Made by a program: the position numbers and the translations under genes | Origin: DATJLY01 sp963773665 | GTDB taxonomy: Bacteria; Pseudomonadota; Alphaproteobacteria; ATCC43930; CGMCC-115725 | Assembly: GCA_963773665.1 (NCBI GenBank) | Contig: CAVZBZ010000003.1 | Span: 372,001-436,000 of the forward strand | Direction: 5' to 3' | DNA: 64,000 bases | Shown: one piece after another, positions 50,056 to 58,673 of the stretch | Layout: each line of letters starts with the position of its first letter | Position numbering within the stretch: the first letter of the stretch is position 1 | The notes under the pieces: generated by a model | Told to the model about the DNA's origin: nothing | What the model saw: only the letters and a program-made list of their open reading frames with translations | The model's database searches: none

Positions 50056-51879
50056 ATGTGCGGCATCGTCGGCATCGTCGGGCGCGAGGACGTGGCGCCG
50101 CTTCTCATAGACGGCCTGCGGCGGCTCGAATATCGCGGATATGATTCGGCCGGAATCGCGACCTTGGTCGACGGAGCGATCGAGCGCCGCCGCGCCGAGG
50201 GCAAGCTCGTCAATCTCGAGCTACGGCTCGAGCGCGAGCCGGTGACGGGCCGGATCGGCATCGGCCACACGCGCTGGGCGACGCACGGCGTGCCGAGCGA
50301 GCGCAACGCCCATCCGATCGCGACGGCCCGCGTCGCCGTCGTGCATAACGGCATCATCGAGAATTTCCAGGCGTTGAAATCCTCGCTCGAGGGCGCGGGC
50401 TACCGCTTCGAGACGCAGACCGATACCGAGGCGGTGGCGATGCTGGTGACGCGCCATCTCGACGCAGGCCTAAGCCCGCGCGAGGCGGTGGCGAAGTCCC
50501 TGAAGCAGCTCGAAGGCGCCTTCGCGCTCGTGATGCTGTTCGCGGGCGAGCCCGATCTCCTCATTTGCGCGCGGCGCGGCAGCCCGCTCGCGGTGGGATT
50601 CGGCGACGGCGAGATGTATGTCGGCTCCGACGCGCTCGCGTTGGCGCCCCTGACGCGCCGCATCGTCTATCTCGAGGAGGGCGACTGGGCCGAGGTGACG
50701 GGCAAGCACGCCACGATCCGCAATGCCGACGACGTAGTGGTCGAGCGCCCCATCCGCGAGACCGCGCTCTCGGGCGCGCTCATCGGCAAGGGCAATCATC
50801 GCCACTACATGAAGAAGGAGATTTTCGAGCAGCCGACGGTGATCGGCGACACGCTGCTCACGCATTTCAATCCGGCGACGCGCAGCGTGCATCTGCCGCA
50901 TCTGCCGTTCGATCTCGCCGCGGTGAACCGGGTCACGCTCATCGCCTGCGGCACCTCATATCACGCGGGCCTGGTCGCGAAATACTGGCTCGAGCGCATC
51001 GCGCGGGTGTCGTGCGAGGTCAACATCGCGTCGGAGTTCCGCTACCGCGCCGCCGACATGCCGGCGGGCGAGCTGGCCGTGTTCATCTCGCAATCGGGCG
51101 AGACCGCCGACACGCTGGCGGCGCTGCGCTATGCCAAGGCGCAAGGCTCGCGCATCGTCGCCGTCGTCAATCAGCCGGAAAGCTCGATCGCGCGCGAGGC
51201 GGACGCCGTGCTTGCGACCAACGCCGGGCCTGAGATCGGCGTCGCCTCGACCAAGGCTTTTACGACGCAGCTGGTCGTGCTGGCCTGCCTCACGATCGCG
51301 CTGGCGCGCGCCAAGGGCCGGATCGACGCCGCGCGCGAGGCCGCGCTTTCGACCGCGCTAACCGAGGTGCCGGCGCGGGCGAGCGAGGTGCTGAACCATG
51401 ACGAGCGCATCCTTTCGATCGCCCAGGATTTCGCCGAGACGCGCGACGTGCTTTATCTCGGCCGCGGCACGTCCTATCCGCTGGCGCTCGAAGGGGCATT
51501 GAAGCTCAAGGAAATCTCCTACATCCATGCCGAGGGCTATGCCGCCGGCGAGATGAAGCATGGGCCGATCGCGCTCATCGACGACCGCGTCCCGGTCGTC
51601 GTGCTGGCGCCGTCGGACGAGCTTTTCGACAAGACGCTGTCGAACGTGCAGGAGGTGCTGGCGCGCGGCGGCCGCGTCCTCATGATCTCCGACCGCGAAG
51701 GTCTCGCGCGGCTCGAAGGCCAGGTGACGTGGTCGATCGAGGTGCCGCGCTGCGAAAGTTTCGTAGCGCCCTTGCTCTACGCCATCCCGGTGCAGCTTTT
51801 GGCCTACCATATCGCCGTCATCAAGGGCACCAACGTCGATCAGCCGCGCAATCTCGCGAAAAGCGTGACGGTGGAGTGA
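50056..51879 (+). CDS. glmS: Glutamine-fructose-6-phosphate aminotransferase (isomerizing)
   Basis: A 607-residue enzyme that forms glucosamine-6-phosphate. The glutaminase domain begins with the catalytic Cys (MCGIVGIVGREDVAPLLIDG), followed by GIGHTRWATHGVPSERNAHP. Two SIS domains have CGTSYHAGLVAKYWLERIAR, QSGETADTLAALRYAKAQG and LKEISYIHAEGYAAGEMKHG. The start is one base after the glmU stop, so the two steps of UDP-GlcNAc synthesis are coupled. Confidence 0.97.
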   Translation: MCGIVGIVGREDVAPLLIDGLRRLEYRGYDSAGIATLVDGAIERRRAEGKLVNLELRLEREPVTGRIGIGHTRWATHGVPSERNAHPIATARVAVVHNGIIENFQALKSSLEGAGYRFETQTDTEAVAMLVTRHLDAGLSPREAVAKSLKQLEGAFALVMLFAGEPDLLICARRGSPLAVGFGDGEMYVGSDALALAPLTRRIVYLEEGDWAEVTGKHATIRNADDVVVERPIRETALSGALIGKGNHRHYMKKEIFEQPTVIGDTLLTHFNPATRSVHLPHLPFDLAAVNRVTLIACGTSYHAGLVAKYWLERIARVSCEVNIASEFRYRAADMPAGELAVFISQSGETADTLAALRYAKAQGSRIVAVVNQPESSIAREADAVLATNAGPEIGVASTKAFTTQLVVLACLTIALARAKGRIDAAREAALSTALTEVPARASEVLNHDERILSIAQDFAETRDVLYLGRGTSYPLALEGALKLKEISYIHAEGYAAGEMKHGPIALIDDRVPVVVLAPSDELFDKTLSNVQEVLARGGRVLMISDREGLARLEGQVTWSIEVPRCESFVAPLLYAIPVQLLAYHIAVIKGTNVDQPRNLAKSVTVE

Positions 51880-51886
51880 CGCGGGC

Positions 51887-53458
51887 CTAATCCTCGCGCT
51901 TTGGCGGGAGGCGCGAGCGGAGCGGCAGTTCCTTGAGGAAGAGCGTGAGGACGAACGCCGCGCCGCAAATGCCGGCGCCGGCGAGATAGAGATAGCGGAA
52001 GGAATGGGTGAAGGCGGCGACGATCGCCTGCCGCGTCGCCTCGGGGAGCGCCGCGATCATCGCCGGGCCGCCATGCAGGAGGCCGCTCCCGCTCACCCCG
52101 CCGATGTCGTTGCCGCTCAATCCCGCGAGCAGGATCGCGCCCAGAAGCGCCACGCCGAAGGCGCCGCCCATCGAGCGGAAGAACGACCAGAGCGAGGTGG
52201 CCGTGCCCATGTCGCGCGGCTCGACCGAGTTCTGCACCGCGATGGTGATCGCGGGGCCCATCGGCCCCAGGCCCGCGCCGAGCACGGCCATCGCCGTGCC
52301 GTAGACGAGCCCCGGCGTGCCGCGGCCGACGCCGACGAAAACCAGGAAGGCAAGCGTCGCGGCAGCGAAACCCACGGCCGGAAAGATCCGGTAGCGCCCG
52401 ATGCGGCGGACGAGCCGGCCGGTCGCGGTGGCGCCCGCGGTCATGCCGAGCATCATCGGCAGGATGAGGAGCCCCGAATTGCTCGCCGATACGCCGATCA
52501 CGACCTGCAGGAAAAGCGGCAGGAAGATGACGCCGCCGACCGACGCGGCACCGCCCAAAAACGCGATCGAATTGCCGAGCGCGAAGACATTGCCGCGAAA
52601 GAGCCGCGGCGGCAGAAGCGGATCGCGCGCGCGCTGTTCCTGCAGGAGAAGCAGACCGAGGAACACCGCCGCCGCCGCCACGAGCCCCAAGATCGTCGGC
52701 GAAGACCACGCCAGTTCCGTCCCCGCCCAGGTCGTGACGAGAAGGGCTGCGACCACCGCCGGCACCATCAGCGCGATGCCGGCATAGTCGATATGCGCGG
52801 CACCCCGCCCGCGCGGCAGGCGCTTCAGCTCCCGGCCGCAGATGAGGAGCGCCGCAACCGCGACCGGCAGGTTGATCCAGAACACCCAGCGCCAGCTCGC
52901 GACATCGACCAGGAATCCGCCGAGCATCGGACCGCCGATCGCGGCGATGGACCACACCGCGGTAAAATAGGCCTGGTAGCGGCCGCGCTCGCGCGGCGGC
53001 ACGATGTCGGCGATGATGGTCATGGCGAGCGACACCAGGCCGCCGCCGCCGAGCCCTTGAAGCGCACGCCCCGCGATCAGCATCCCCATCGACTGCGCGA
53101 TCCCGCACACGATCGAGCCGGCAAGGAATGTCGCGATCGCCGTGCGGAACAGGGCGCTGCGCCCATAGAGGTCGCTGAGCTTGCCATAGACCGGCGTCGA
53201 GGCGGTCGAGGTGAGGAGATAGGCCGAGACCACCCACGACAAATGCTGCGCGCCGTGCAGCTCGCCCACCATCGCCGGCAAGGAGGTCGCGACGATCGTC
53301 TGGTCGAGCGCGCCGAGAAACAGGCCCAGCACCGTGCCGCTCAGCATGCGCATTATGTCGCGATGCGAGAATTGCGGGCGCGGCGGCGGCGGCGCTGGCG
53401 GCGCTGGCGGCGCTTCGGCTTCGGCCCGCGCGGGGGCGAGGGGATCGGTTTCGCTCAT
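51887..53458 (-). CDS. MFS multidrug exporter, DHA2 (EmrB/QacA) family
   Basis: A 523-residue transporter predicted to have 14 membrane helices. The start has a Pro-rich cytoplasmic part (APPAPPAPPPPRPQFSHRD), then motif D1 LFLGALDQTIVATSLPAMVG, motif A GKLSDLYGRSALFRTA, and motif C-like SIAAIGGPMLGGFLVDVASW. The substrate is unknown. No periplasmic adaptor gene (EmrA) is next to it. It is convergent with glmS, seven bases away. Confidence 0.9.
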   Translation of the reverse strand: MSETDPLAPARAEAEAPPAPPAPPPPRPQFSHRDIMRMLSGTVLGLFLGALDQTIVATSLPAMVGELHGAQHLSWVVSAYLLTSTASTPVYGKLSDLYGRSALFRTAIATFLAGSIVCGIAQSMGMLIAGRALQGLGGGGLVSLAMTIIADIVPPRERGRYQAYFTAVWSIAAIGGPMLGGFLVDVASWRWVFWINLPVAVAALLICGRELKRLPRGRGAAHIDYAGIALMVPAVVAALLVTTWAGTELAWSSPTILGLVAAAAVFLGLLLLQEQRARDPLLPPRLFRGNVFALGNSIAFLGGAASVGGVIFLPLFLQVVIGVSASNSGLLILPMMLGMTAGATATGRLVRRIGRYRIFPAVGFAAATLAFLVFVGVGRGTPGLVYGTAMAVLGAGLGPMGPAITIAVQNSVEPRDMGTATSLWSFFRSMGGAFGVALLGAILLAGLSGNDIGGVSGSGLLHGGPAMIAALPEATRQAIVAAFTHSFRYLYLAGAGICGAAFVLTLFLKELPLRSRLPPKRED

Positions 53459-53523
53459 CTTCCGCCGGCATTAGACTGCGCCGCGGCAACGGCCCGCAAC
53501 AGCGGCAAGGCCGGGGAGGAGCG

Positions 53524-54669
53524 ATGGCAGACATGCGCTGGGTCGGGACCTGGGCGACCAGCCCGGTATTGACCGAGGGACTTTCCTTCAGCAACCAGAG
53601 CGTGCGCATGATCGCGCGAACGAGCCTCGGCGGAAATCGCCTGCGCGTGCGGCTCTCGAACGCCTATGGCCAGAGGAAGCTCGCGGTGGGCGCCGCCTCG
53701 ATCGGCCTCCGCGACAAGGACGCGCGCATCGTCCCTGGCAGCGGCCGCAAGCTCACTTTTGGCGGCAAGGACGGCACGACCGTCGCCGCGGGCGCGCTCG
53801 CGTTGAGCGATCCCATCGAGCTCGAGGTGCCGCTGCTCGCCGATCTCGCTGTCAGCCTCTATCTCCCCGGCCAGGTGGCGGAGACTTTCCAGATCACCGG
53901 CCACGGCAACGCGCATCAGACGAACTATGTCTCGCCGCCCGGCAACCACACCGCCGCGGAGGATATGTGGATCGCCTCTACGACCGAGAACTGGTATTTC
54001 CTCACCGGCATCGACGTGCTGGCACCCGCTGCGGCGGGCGGCATCATCGCGTTCGGCAATTCGCTGACCGACGGCAATCTCTCCTCGCTCGATACGAACT
54101 CGCGCTGGCCCGATCGCCTCGCACGCCGCCTTGCGGCGCGGCGCGGCGGAAGGCCGCTCGGCGTCATGAATCACGGCATCGGCGGCAACCGCATCCTGCA
54201 CGACACGCGCGGCGACAGCGGGCTGCGCCGCCTCGACCGCGACGCGCTGGCGCAGCCGGGTGCCTCGCATGTCATCGTCTTCCTCGGCACCAACGATCTC
54301 CGCAACCGCTGGGCCAGGCCCGAGGAAGAGGTCACGGCGGACGACATGATCGCCGGCTTGCAGCAGCTTGCCGCGCGCGCCAATGCCGCTGGCCTCAAAA
54401 TTTACGGCTGCACGCTCCTTCCCTTCGAGAACGAGACTTTTCTGCCCGGCGCCTGGAATCCGACGCGCGAGCGGCACCGCATCGCCGTCAATTCATGGAT
54501 CCGCGAGGGAAGCGCGTTCGACCATGTCATCGATTTCGAGCAGACGCTGCGCGACCCCGCGCACCCGACCAGCATGAAGGTCGAGTACGATTGCGGCGAC
54601 CACCTGCATCCAAGCGATTTCGGCTACAAGACGCTGGGCGACAGCATCGACCTCGCTCTGTTCGACTGA
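53524..54669 (+). CDS. SGNH/GDSL-family hydrolase
   Basis: A 381-residue esterase-like protein. An N-terminal beta domain (MADMRWVGTWATSPVLTEG, LRVRLSNAYGQRKLAVGAAS) precedes the SGNH part: block I IIAFGNSLTDGN with the nucleophile Ser, block II NHGIGGNRILHD, block III VIVFLGTNDLRNR, and block V DHLHPSDFGYK with Asp and His. No signal peptide is seen. The usual targets are sugar or lipid esters. It lies 16 bases before the Rieske gene. Confidence 0.88.
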   Translation: MADMRWVGTWATSPVLTEGLSFSNQSVRMIARTSLGGNRLRVRLSNAYGQRKLAVGAASIGLRDKDARIVPGSGRKLTFGGKDGTTVAAGALALSDPIELEVPLLADLAVSLYLPGQVAETFQITGHGNAHQTNYVSPPGNHTAAEDMWIASTTENWYFLTGIDVLAPAAAGGIIAFGNSLTDGNLSSLDTNSRWPDRLARRLAARRGGRPLGVMNHGIGGNRILHDTRGDSGLRRLDRDALAQPGASHVIVFLGTNDLRNRWARPEEEVTADDMIAGLQQLAARANAAGLKIYGCTLLPFENETFLPGAWNPTRERHRIAVNSWIREGSAFDHVIDFEQTLRDPAHPTSMKVEYDCGDHLHPSDFGYKTLGDSIDLALFD

Positions 54670-54685
54670 GGCTTGGGAGGCGCTT

Positions 54686-55723
54686 ATGTATGTCAAGAAT
54701 TGCTGGTACGTGGCGGCGTGGCCGAGCGAGGTGAAGGAGGCGCCGTTCGCGCGCACCATCTGCGGCGTCCCGGTCGTGTTCTACCGCACCGGCACAGGAT
54801 CGGTCGCGGCGCTCGAGGACCGCTGCTGCCACCGCAACCTGCCGCTGTCGATGGGCACGATCGAAGGCGACGGACTGCGCTGCGGCTATCACGGCCTCAA
54901 ATACGACGCGACCGGCGCGTGCATCGAGATACCGGGCCAAAAACAAATCCCGCCGGGCGCGCATGTTGCTTCGTACCCGGTTGTCGAGCGCTGGGGCATG
55001 CTGTGGATCTGGATGGGCGCGCGCGCACGCGTCAACGAGGGACTGCTGCCGCATTGGGACGGGCTCGTCGATCCGCGCCTCGTCCGCTCCAACGGCAACG
55101 ATGAGAAGCCGCTGCCGATGCGCTGCAACTGGCAGCTCAACAACGACAACCTGCTCGATCTGTCGCACGTCTTCCATGTCCACAAATCGACGCTCGGCGC
55201 GCCGGGCATGGAACTGCTGCCGATCAGGACCGCGCGCTCGCAGGGGGGCGTGCGCATGTCGCGCTGGATTCCGAACACGCTGCCGGTCCCGATCTTCGCA
55301 CAGTATCTGGGATTGAAGGAAGGCGCGCTGGTCGATCGCTGGCAGGGCACCGATGCCGAGCTTCCGACCCATTGCCTCATCCACGCCGGCTTCGCGCCCA
55401 CGGGCGCGCTCGAGCCCGAGGACGAGGCCGGCCGCGACAAATACATCCGCTTCCACGCCTTCATCACCGCGACGCCCGAGACCGAATCGTCGAGCTTCAT
55501 GTTCTATGTCCAGGCGCGCAATTTCGCGCGCGACAACCGCGAACTCACGCGCCGCGTCGTCGAGGATTTCCGCCGCGTCTTCCACGAGGACATCGCCGTG
55601 ATGGAAGGCCAGCAGCGCGTCAACGAGCAGTACCCCGACGCGCCCACCATCAACGTCACTGTCAACGCCCCGCCGCTCGCCATGCGCCGCCTCCTGGCCG
55701 AGCGCATGGCGGCCGAAGCGTGA
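54686..55723 (+). CDS. Rieske non-heme iron oxygenase, vanillate-demethylase-like
   Basis: A 345-residue oxygenase subunit. The [2Fe-2S] Rieske motif is CCHRN...CGYHGLKYD (C-x-H, then C-x-x-H). The catalytic iron site is NLLDLSHVFHVHKSTLG (Asp, His, His). The family of O-demethylases (vanillate, dicamba) is the closest layout. A ferredoxin reductase gene is not in the window. The start MYVKNCWYVAAWPSEVKEA is typical of this group. Confidence 0.87.
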   Translation: MYVKNCWYVAAWPSEVKEAPFARTICGVPVVFYRTGTGSVAALEDRCCHRNLPLSMGTIEGDGLRCGYHGLKYDATGACIEIPGQKQIPPGAHVASYPVVERWGMLWIWMGARARVNEGLLPHWDGLVDPRLVRSNGNDEKPLPMRCNWQLNNDNLLDLSHVFHVHKSTLGAPGMELLPIRTARSQGGVRMSRWIPNTLPVPIFAQYLGLKEGALVDRWQGTDAELPTHCLIHAGFAPTGALEPEDEAGRDKYIRFHAFITATPETESSSFMFYVQARNFARDNRELTRRVVEDFRRVFHEDIAVMEGQQRVNEQYPDAPTINVTVNAPPLAMRRLLAERMAAEA

Positions 55724-55738
55724 TGCGGCCACAACAAT

Positions 55739-55779
55739 GTGCGTCCTTCGACTTCGCGTGCTGCGCACGCTGCGCTCAG
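55739..55779. repeat. Left half of an intergenic palindrome split by the IS
   Basis: GTGCGTCCTTCGACT at 55739-55753 begins a repeat that runs through a local hairpin to GCGCTCAG at 55779. Its mirror copy ends at 56971 (AGTCGAAGGACGCAC). Removing the element rejoins the two into one long near-palindrome between the Rieske and D-aminoacylase genes. Confidence 0.8.
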
Positions 55780-55794
55780 CGACTGTGTTGCGCG

Positions 55795-56724
55795 TCAAGC
55801 GGTTTGCCATGGCTTACGGTCTCTCAGGATTGCATTCAAGATGGTGAGGAGCTTGCGCATGCAGGCGACCATGACGACCATCTTCGGCTTGCCTTTGGCG
55901 AGCAGCCTCTGGCGGAAGGCGCGGATGGTGGGGTTATGACGGACCGCCGACATGGTGGCGACAAAGAGGGCGGCGCGGACGTCCGGCCGGCCGCCGCCGA
56001 TGAAGGACTTGCCGTGCCAACGACCCGACTGGCGGGTGAAGGGCGCGACGCCGACCAGGCTGGCGATCTTGCGGCGATCGAGCGTGCCAAGCTCGGGCAG
56101 TTCGGCGATAAGCGTGCGGGCGGTAATGTCGCCGACGCTTGGCACCGAGGCGAGGAGATTCTCCGTCTCGCGCCAGGCCGGCGAGCCGCGCACGGTGGTG
56201 CCGATGTCCTGGTCGAGCGCCGCGAGCTCCTTCTCGAGCACGCGGATCACCCGCTCGCAGCTCCGCTTGAGCCGCTTCGGCAGGCGCGCCGCGCGCTGGC
56301 GCTCGGCCACCATCATGACGATGATCTGCCGCCGGCGCGTGACCAAATCGGCCAGCGCCTGCGTGTCCTCGTCCGGGAGCGGCCGCGGCTCCGGATGCGT
56401 CGCCTCGGCGAACCGGGCGATCACCTCGGCATCGATCGCGTCGGTCTTCGCCCGCCGGCCGAGCGCCTGCGCGTAGTGACGCACCTGCGCCGGGTTGACC
56501 ACCGCCAGCGGCAGGCCGGCACCGCCAACCGCCGCGGCAACCGTCATCTCGAAGCCGCCGGTCGCCTCGACCGCGACCAGAAGCGGCTGAAGCGACCGCA
56601 GCCGATCGACCAAAGCCGCCAGTCCTTCGCCGTCGCGCGCGACGGCGAAGGTCTCCCCCGTTGGCCGCACATGCACGTCCAACCGGTCCTTCGATACATC
56701 GATGCCAACATACTTCGCGTCCAT
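55795..56724 (-). CDS. IS110-family recombinase (transposase)
   Basis: A 309-residue DEDD recombinase. The N-terminal RuvC-like half has YVGIDVSKDRLDVHV (first Asp), LVAVEATGGFEMTVA (Glu) and ALGRRAKTDAIDAEVIARFA (Asp-Asp). A coiled middle follows, and the C-terminal Tnp_20 half has LLASVPSVGDITARTLIAEL, LVGVAPFTRQSGRWHGKSFI with the candidate catalytic Ser, and GGGRPDVRAALFVATMSAV. The ATG at 56724 is the family start; the open frame runs on upstream by chance over the RNA region. The frame is intact, so the element may be active. Confidence 0.95.
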   Translation of the reverse strand: MDAKYVGIDVSKDRLDVHVRPTGETFAVARDGEGLAALVDRLRSLQPLLVAVEATGGFEMTVAAAVGGAGLPLAVVNPAQVRHYAQALGRRAKTDAIDAEVIARFAEATHPEPRPLPDEDTQALADLVTRRRQIIVMMVAERQRAARLPKRLKRSCERVIRVLEKELAALDQDIGTTVRGSPAWRETENLLASVPSVGDITARTLIAELPELGTLDRRKIASLVGVAPFTRQSGRWHGKSFIGGGRPDVRAALFVATMSAVRHNPTIRAFRQRLLAKGKPKMVVMVACMRKLLTILNAILRDRKPWQTA

Positions 56725-56895
56725 CGAAGCCCTGCCTTGCTTAACCGGGCTCGCGCTGCGGCCCACACGACTGTCCGGGTTCAATGGATCGGCAATGGGA
56801 GAGCCAGGCTGAGCGACGGGCTTCCTGGCCCCAGGATGAGCCGGTCTCCCCACTGCCACCGCACCCACCACTCTAGCCGATGCGGCCGCTTCCGA
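56721..56895 (-). ncRNA. Predicted bridge RNA of the IS110 element
   Basis: On the minus strand, GGGAGA (56845-56850) pairs with TCTCCC (56797-56802) and GGGC (56828-56831) with GCCC (56818-56821). This leaves an internal loop with CTCATCCTG on one side and GTCGCTCAG on the other. CTCATCCT-G matches the left target plus core, and CGCTCAG is the reverse complement of core plus right target. A second stem, CCATTGAA-CCC with GGGCTTCGATGG, encloses another loop carrying ACAGTCG, identical to the element's right end, and GCAAG, which can pair with CTTGT at its left end. The second stem runs over the recombinase start codon. Exact ends are not known. Confidence 0.72.
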
Positions 56896-56903
56896 CTTAC
56901 AAG

Positions 56904-56971
56904 GATGAGGAAGTATGTACAACGTCTCTCATCCTTGAGCGGAGCGCGGAGCGCGTAGTCGAAGGACGCAC
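56904..56971. repeat. Right half of the intergenic palindrome
   Basis: GATGAG at the IS border continues to CTCATCCTTGAGCG and ends with AGTCGAAGGACGCAC (56957-56971), the reverse complement of the left border. It lies six bases before the D-aminoacylase start. Confidence 0.8.
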
Positions 56972-56977
56972 CGTGCC

Positions 56978-58579
56978 ATGACCCAGTGCGACATCCTGAT
57001 CCGCGGCGGCGCGGTGATCGATGGGACGGGCGCCGAATCCTTTCGCGCCGATGTTGCCATCGCGGGCGACCGCATTGCCGCCATCGGCCCCGCGGCGGCG
57101 CGCGCCGATGCGGCGCGCACGATCGACGCCGAAAACCTGGTCGTCGCACCGGGATTCATCGACATCAAAACCCATTCCGACTTCACGCTGCCGCTCAATC
57201 CGCGCGCCGAGAGTAAGATCCGCCAGGGCGTCACGACCGAGGTGATCGGCCATTGCGGCTTCTCGGTGGCGCCGGCGCTTCCCGGCAAGGCCGAAATGCT
57301 GCGCGATTACCTCTCGCCGAGCGCGCCGTGGCTGCAATTTCGCGAGACGAGCTTTTCCGATTATCTCGATGGCTTTCCCGCGACCTCGACCAATGTGTGC
57401 CCGCTCGTCGGCCACAACACGCTGCGCCTCATGGTGATGGGGATGGCGCCGCGCGCGGCGAGCGGCAACGAGATCGCGGCGATGGCCGCGCTTCTCGAAG
57501 CGGCGCTTGTCGCCGGCGCGCGCGGGCTTTCGACCGGGCTCTTCACGCCGCCCGGCTGCTTTGCCGAGCCCGACGAGATTTTGGCGCTGGCGCATGTCTT
57601 GAAGCGGCACGGGGGCGGCTATTTCTCGCACCTGCGCGACGAAGCGGGCCACGTGTTCGAGGCGCTCGACGAGGCGATCCATGTCGGCGCGGAAACCGGC
57701 GTCCATGTCCAGGTCGTGCACGTCAAGCTTTCGGGCGTCGATAATTGGGGGCGGGCGGAAAAATTCATCGCCGCGATCGAGGCCGCGCGCGAGCGCGGCG
57801 TCAGCATCGATTGCGACCAGTATCCCTATACGGCGGCGAGCAATCCCTTGAAGAATTTGCTGCCGCCGTGGGTCCAGTCGGACCGGATCGAGGACATGGC
57901 CGCGCGCCTTGCCGCGCCCGAAAACCGCGCCCGCATCCGCAGCGAGATCGGTGCCACCGGCCTCAACAATTTTGGGCGCATTCCGGGCTGGGATGCGATC
58001 CGCGTCTCGGTGAGCCCGCATCAGCCGCATTTCGCCGGCCGCACCATCGCCGAGATCGCACGCGACACCGGCGCCGATCCGATCGACTGCGTGTGCGATT
58101 ACCTGATCGCCGACCGCTGCGCCACGCGCGTGCTCGTGACCTCGATCGGCGAGGAGGATGTGCGGACCCTCATCCGCTCGCCCTCGGTCTGCGTCGGCTC
58201 CGACGGCAACTGCGTCGCGCCCTATGGCGTCACCAGCCAGGGCAAGCCCCATCCGCGTTTCTACGGCACGTTCCCGCGCATCCTCGGCCATTACGTGCGC
58301 GAGCTGGGCCTCATCCCGCTGCCGCTCGCGATCCGCAAGATGACCGGCGCACCGGCCGCAGCCTTGGGGCTCGACCGGCGCGGTCTGCTGCGCGAGGGCT
58401 GGTATGCTGACGTGACGATCTTCGATCCGCAGAAATTCGCCGAGCGCGCGACCTATGCCGATCCGCACCAATACCCGGCCGGCGGGTCCACCACCGTCAT
58501 CGTCAACGGCGCCGTCACGGTCGCGCGGGCGGAGCATACGGGCGCGCTCGGCGGGCGCCTCCTGCGCCGCGGCACTTGA
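56978..58579 (+). CDS. N-acyl-D-amino-acid deacylase (D-aminoacylase) family amidohydrolase
   Basis: A 533-residue amidohydrolase. The metal-site motif is APGFIDIKTHSDFTLPLNP, then GVTTEVIGHCGFSVAPA with the Cys ligand of this family, VHVQVVHVKLSGVDNWGRAE with the bridging Lys region, SIDCDQYPYTAASNPL, and SVCVGSDGNCVAPYG with the catalytic Asp. The family hydrolyses N-acyl-D-amino acids or related amides. Its start follows the palindrome by six bases, so the repeat, and the IS within it, lie where its promoter should be. Confidence 0.9.
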   Translation: MTQCDILIRGGAVIDGTGAESFRADVAIAGDRIAAIGPAAARADAARTIDAENLVVAPGFIDIKTHSDFTLPLNPRAESKIRQGVTTEVIGHCGFSVAPALPGKAEMLRDYLSPSAPWLQFRETSFSDYLDGFPATSTNVCPLVGHNTLRLMVMGMAPRAASGNEIAAMAALLEAALVAGARGLSTGLFTPPGCFAEPDEILALAHVLKRHGGGYFSHLRDEAGHVFEALDEAIHVGAETGVHVQVVHVKLSGVDNWGRAEKFIAAIEAARERGVSIDCDQYPYTAASNPLKNLLPPWVQSDRIEDMAARLAAPENRARIRSEIGATGLNNFGRIPGWDAIRVSVSPHQPHFAGRTIAEIARDTGADPIDCVCDYLIADRCATRVLVTSIGEEDVRTLIRSPSVCVGSDGNCVAPYGVTSQGKPHPRFYGTFPRILGHYVRELGLIPLPLAIRKMTGAPAAALGLDRRGLLREGWYADVTIFDPQKFAERATYADPHQYPAGGSTTVIVNGAVTVARAEHTGALGGRLLRRGT

Positions 58580-58626
58580 CGAAGGCGGCAAACGGCCCTA
58601 CATCTTGTACGTCTAAGGCGTACGAG
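58576..58626 (+). promoter_or_regulatory. Promoter and inverted repeat upstream of gor
   Basis: TTGACG (58576-58581) and, 17 bases on, TACATC (58599-58604) form a promoter. An inverted repeat, CTTGTACG with CGTACGAG (58604-58611 and 58619-58626, one mismatch), follows at once and could be an operator or a 5' hairpin. Confidence 0.5.
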
Positions 58627-58673
58627 CGCGAGATGCGCGATTTCACCGAACGAACCCAATTCGGGGGTTAGGG

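Larger units (their letters stand above)
55780..56903 (-). mobile_element. IS110-family insertion sequence, about 1.12 kb
   Basis: The element was delimited from the broken palindrome: the sequence reads GCGCTC-AG at the left (AG at 55778-55779) and AG-GATGAG at the right (AG at 56902-56903), so the shared AG (CT on the coding strand) is the recombination core. Between the cores are 1122 bases with the recombinase gene, 178 bases of 5' noncoding DNA and 15 bases of 3' noncoding DNA. There are no terminal inverted repeats and no longer target duplication, as expected for IS110. The 5' noncoding part is a predicted bridge RNA. TTGACG near the right end overlaps the recombinase stop and could be the -35 of a promoter formed in the circular junction. 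Confidence 0.85.

Noticed and set aside
55740..56960. Terminal inverted repeats of the IS formed by GTGCGTCCTTCGACT
   Set aside because: These lie outside the element: they belong to the target palindrome. IS110 elements do not need such repeats.
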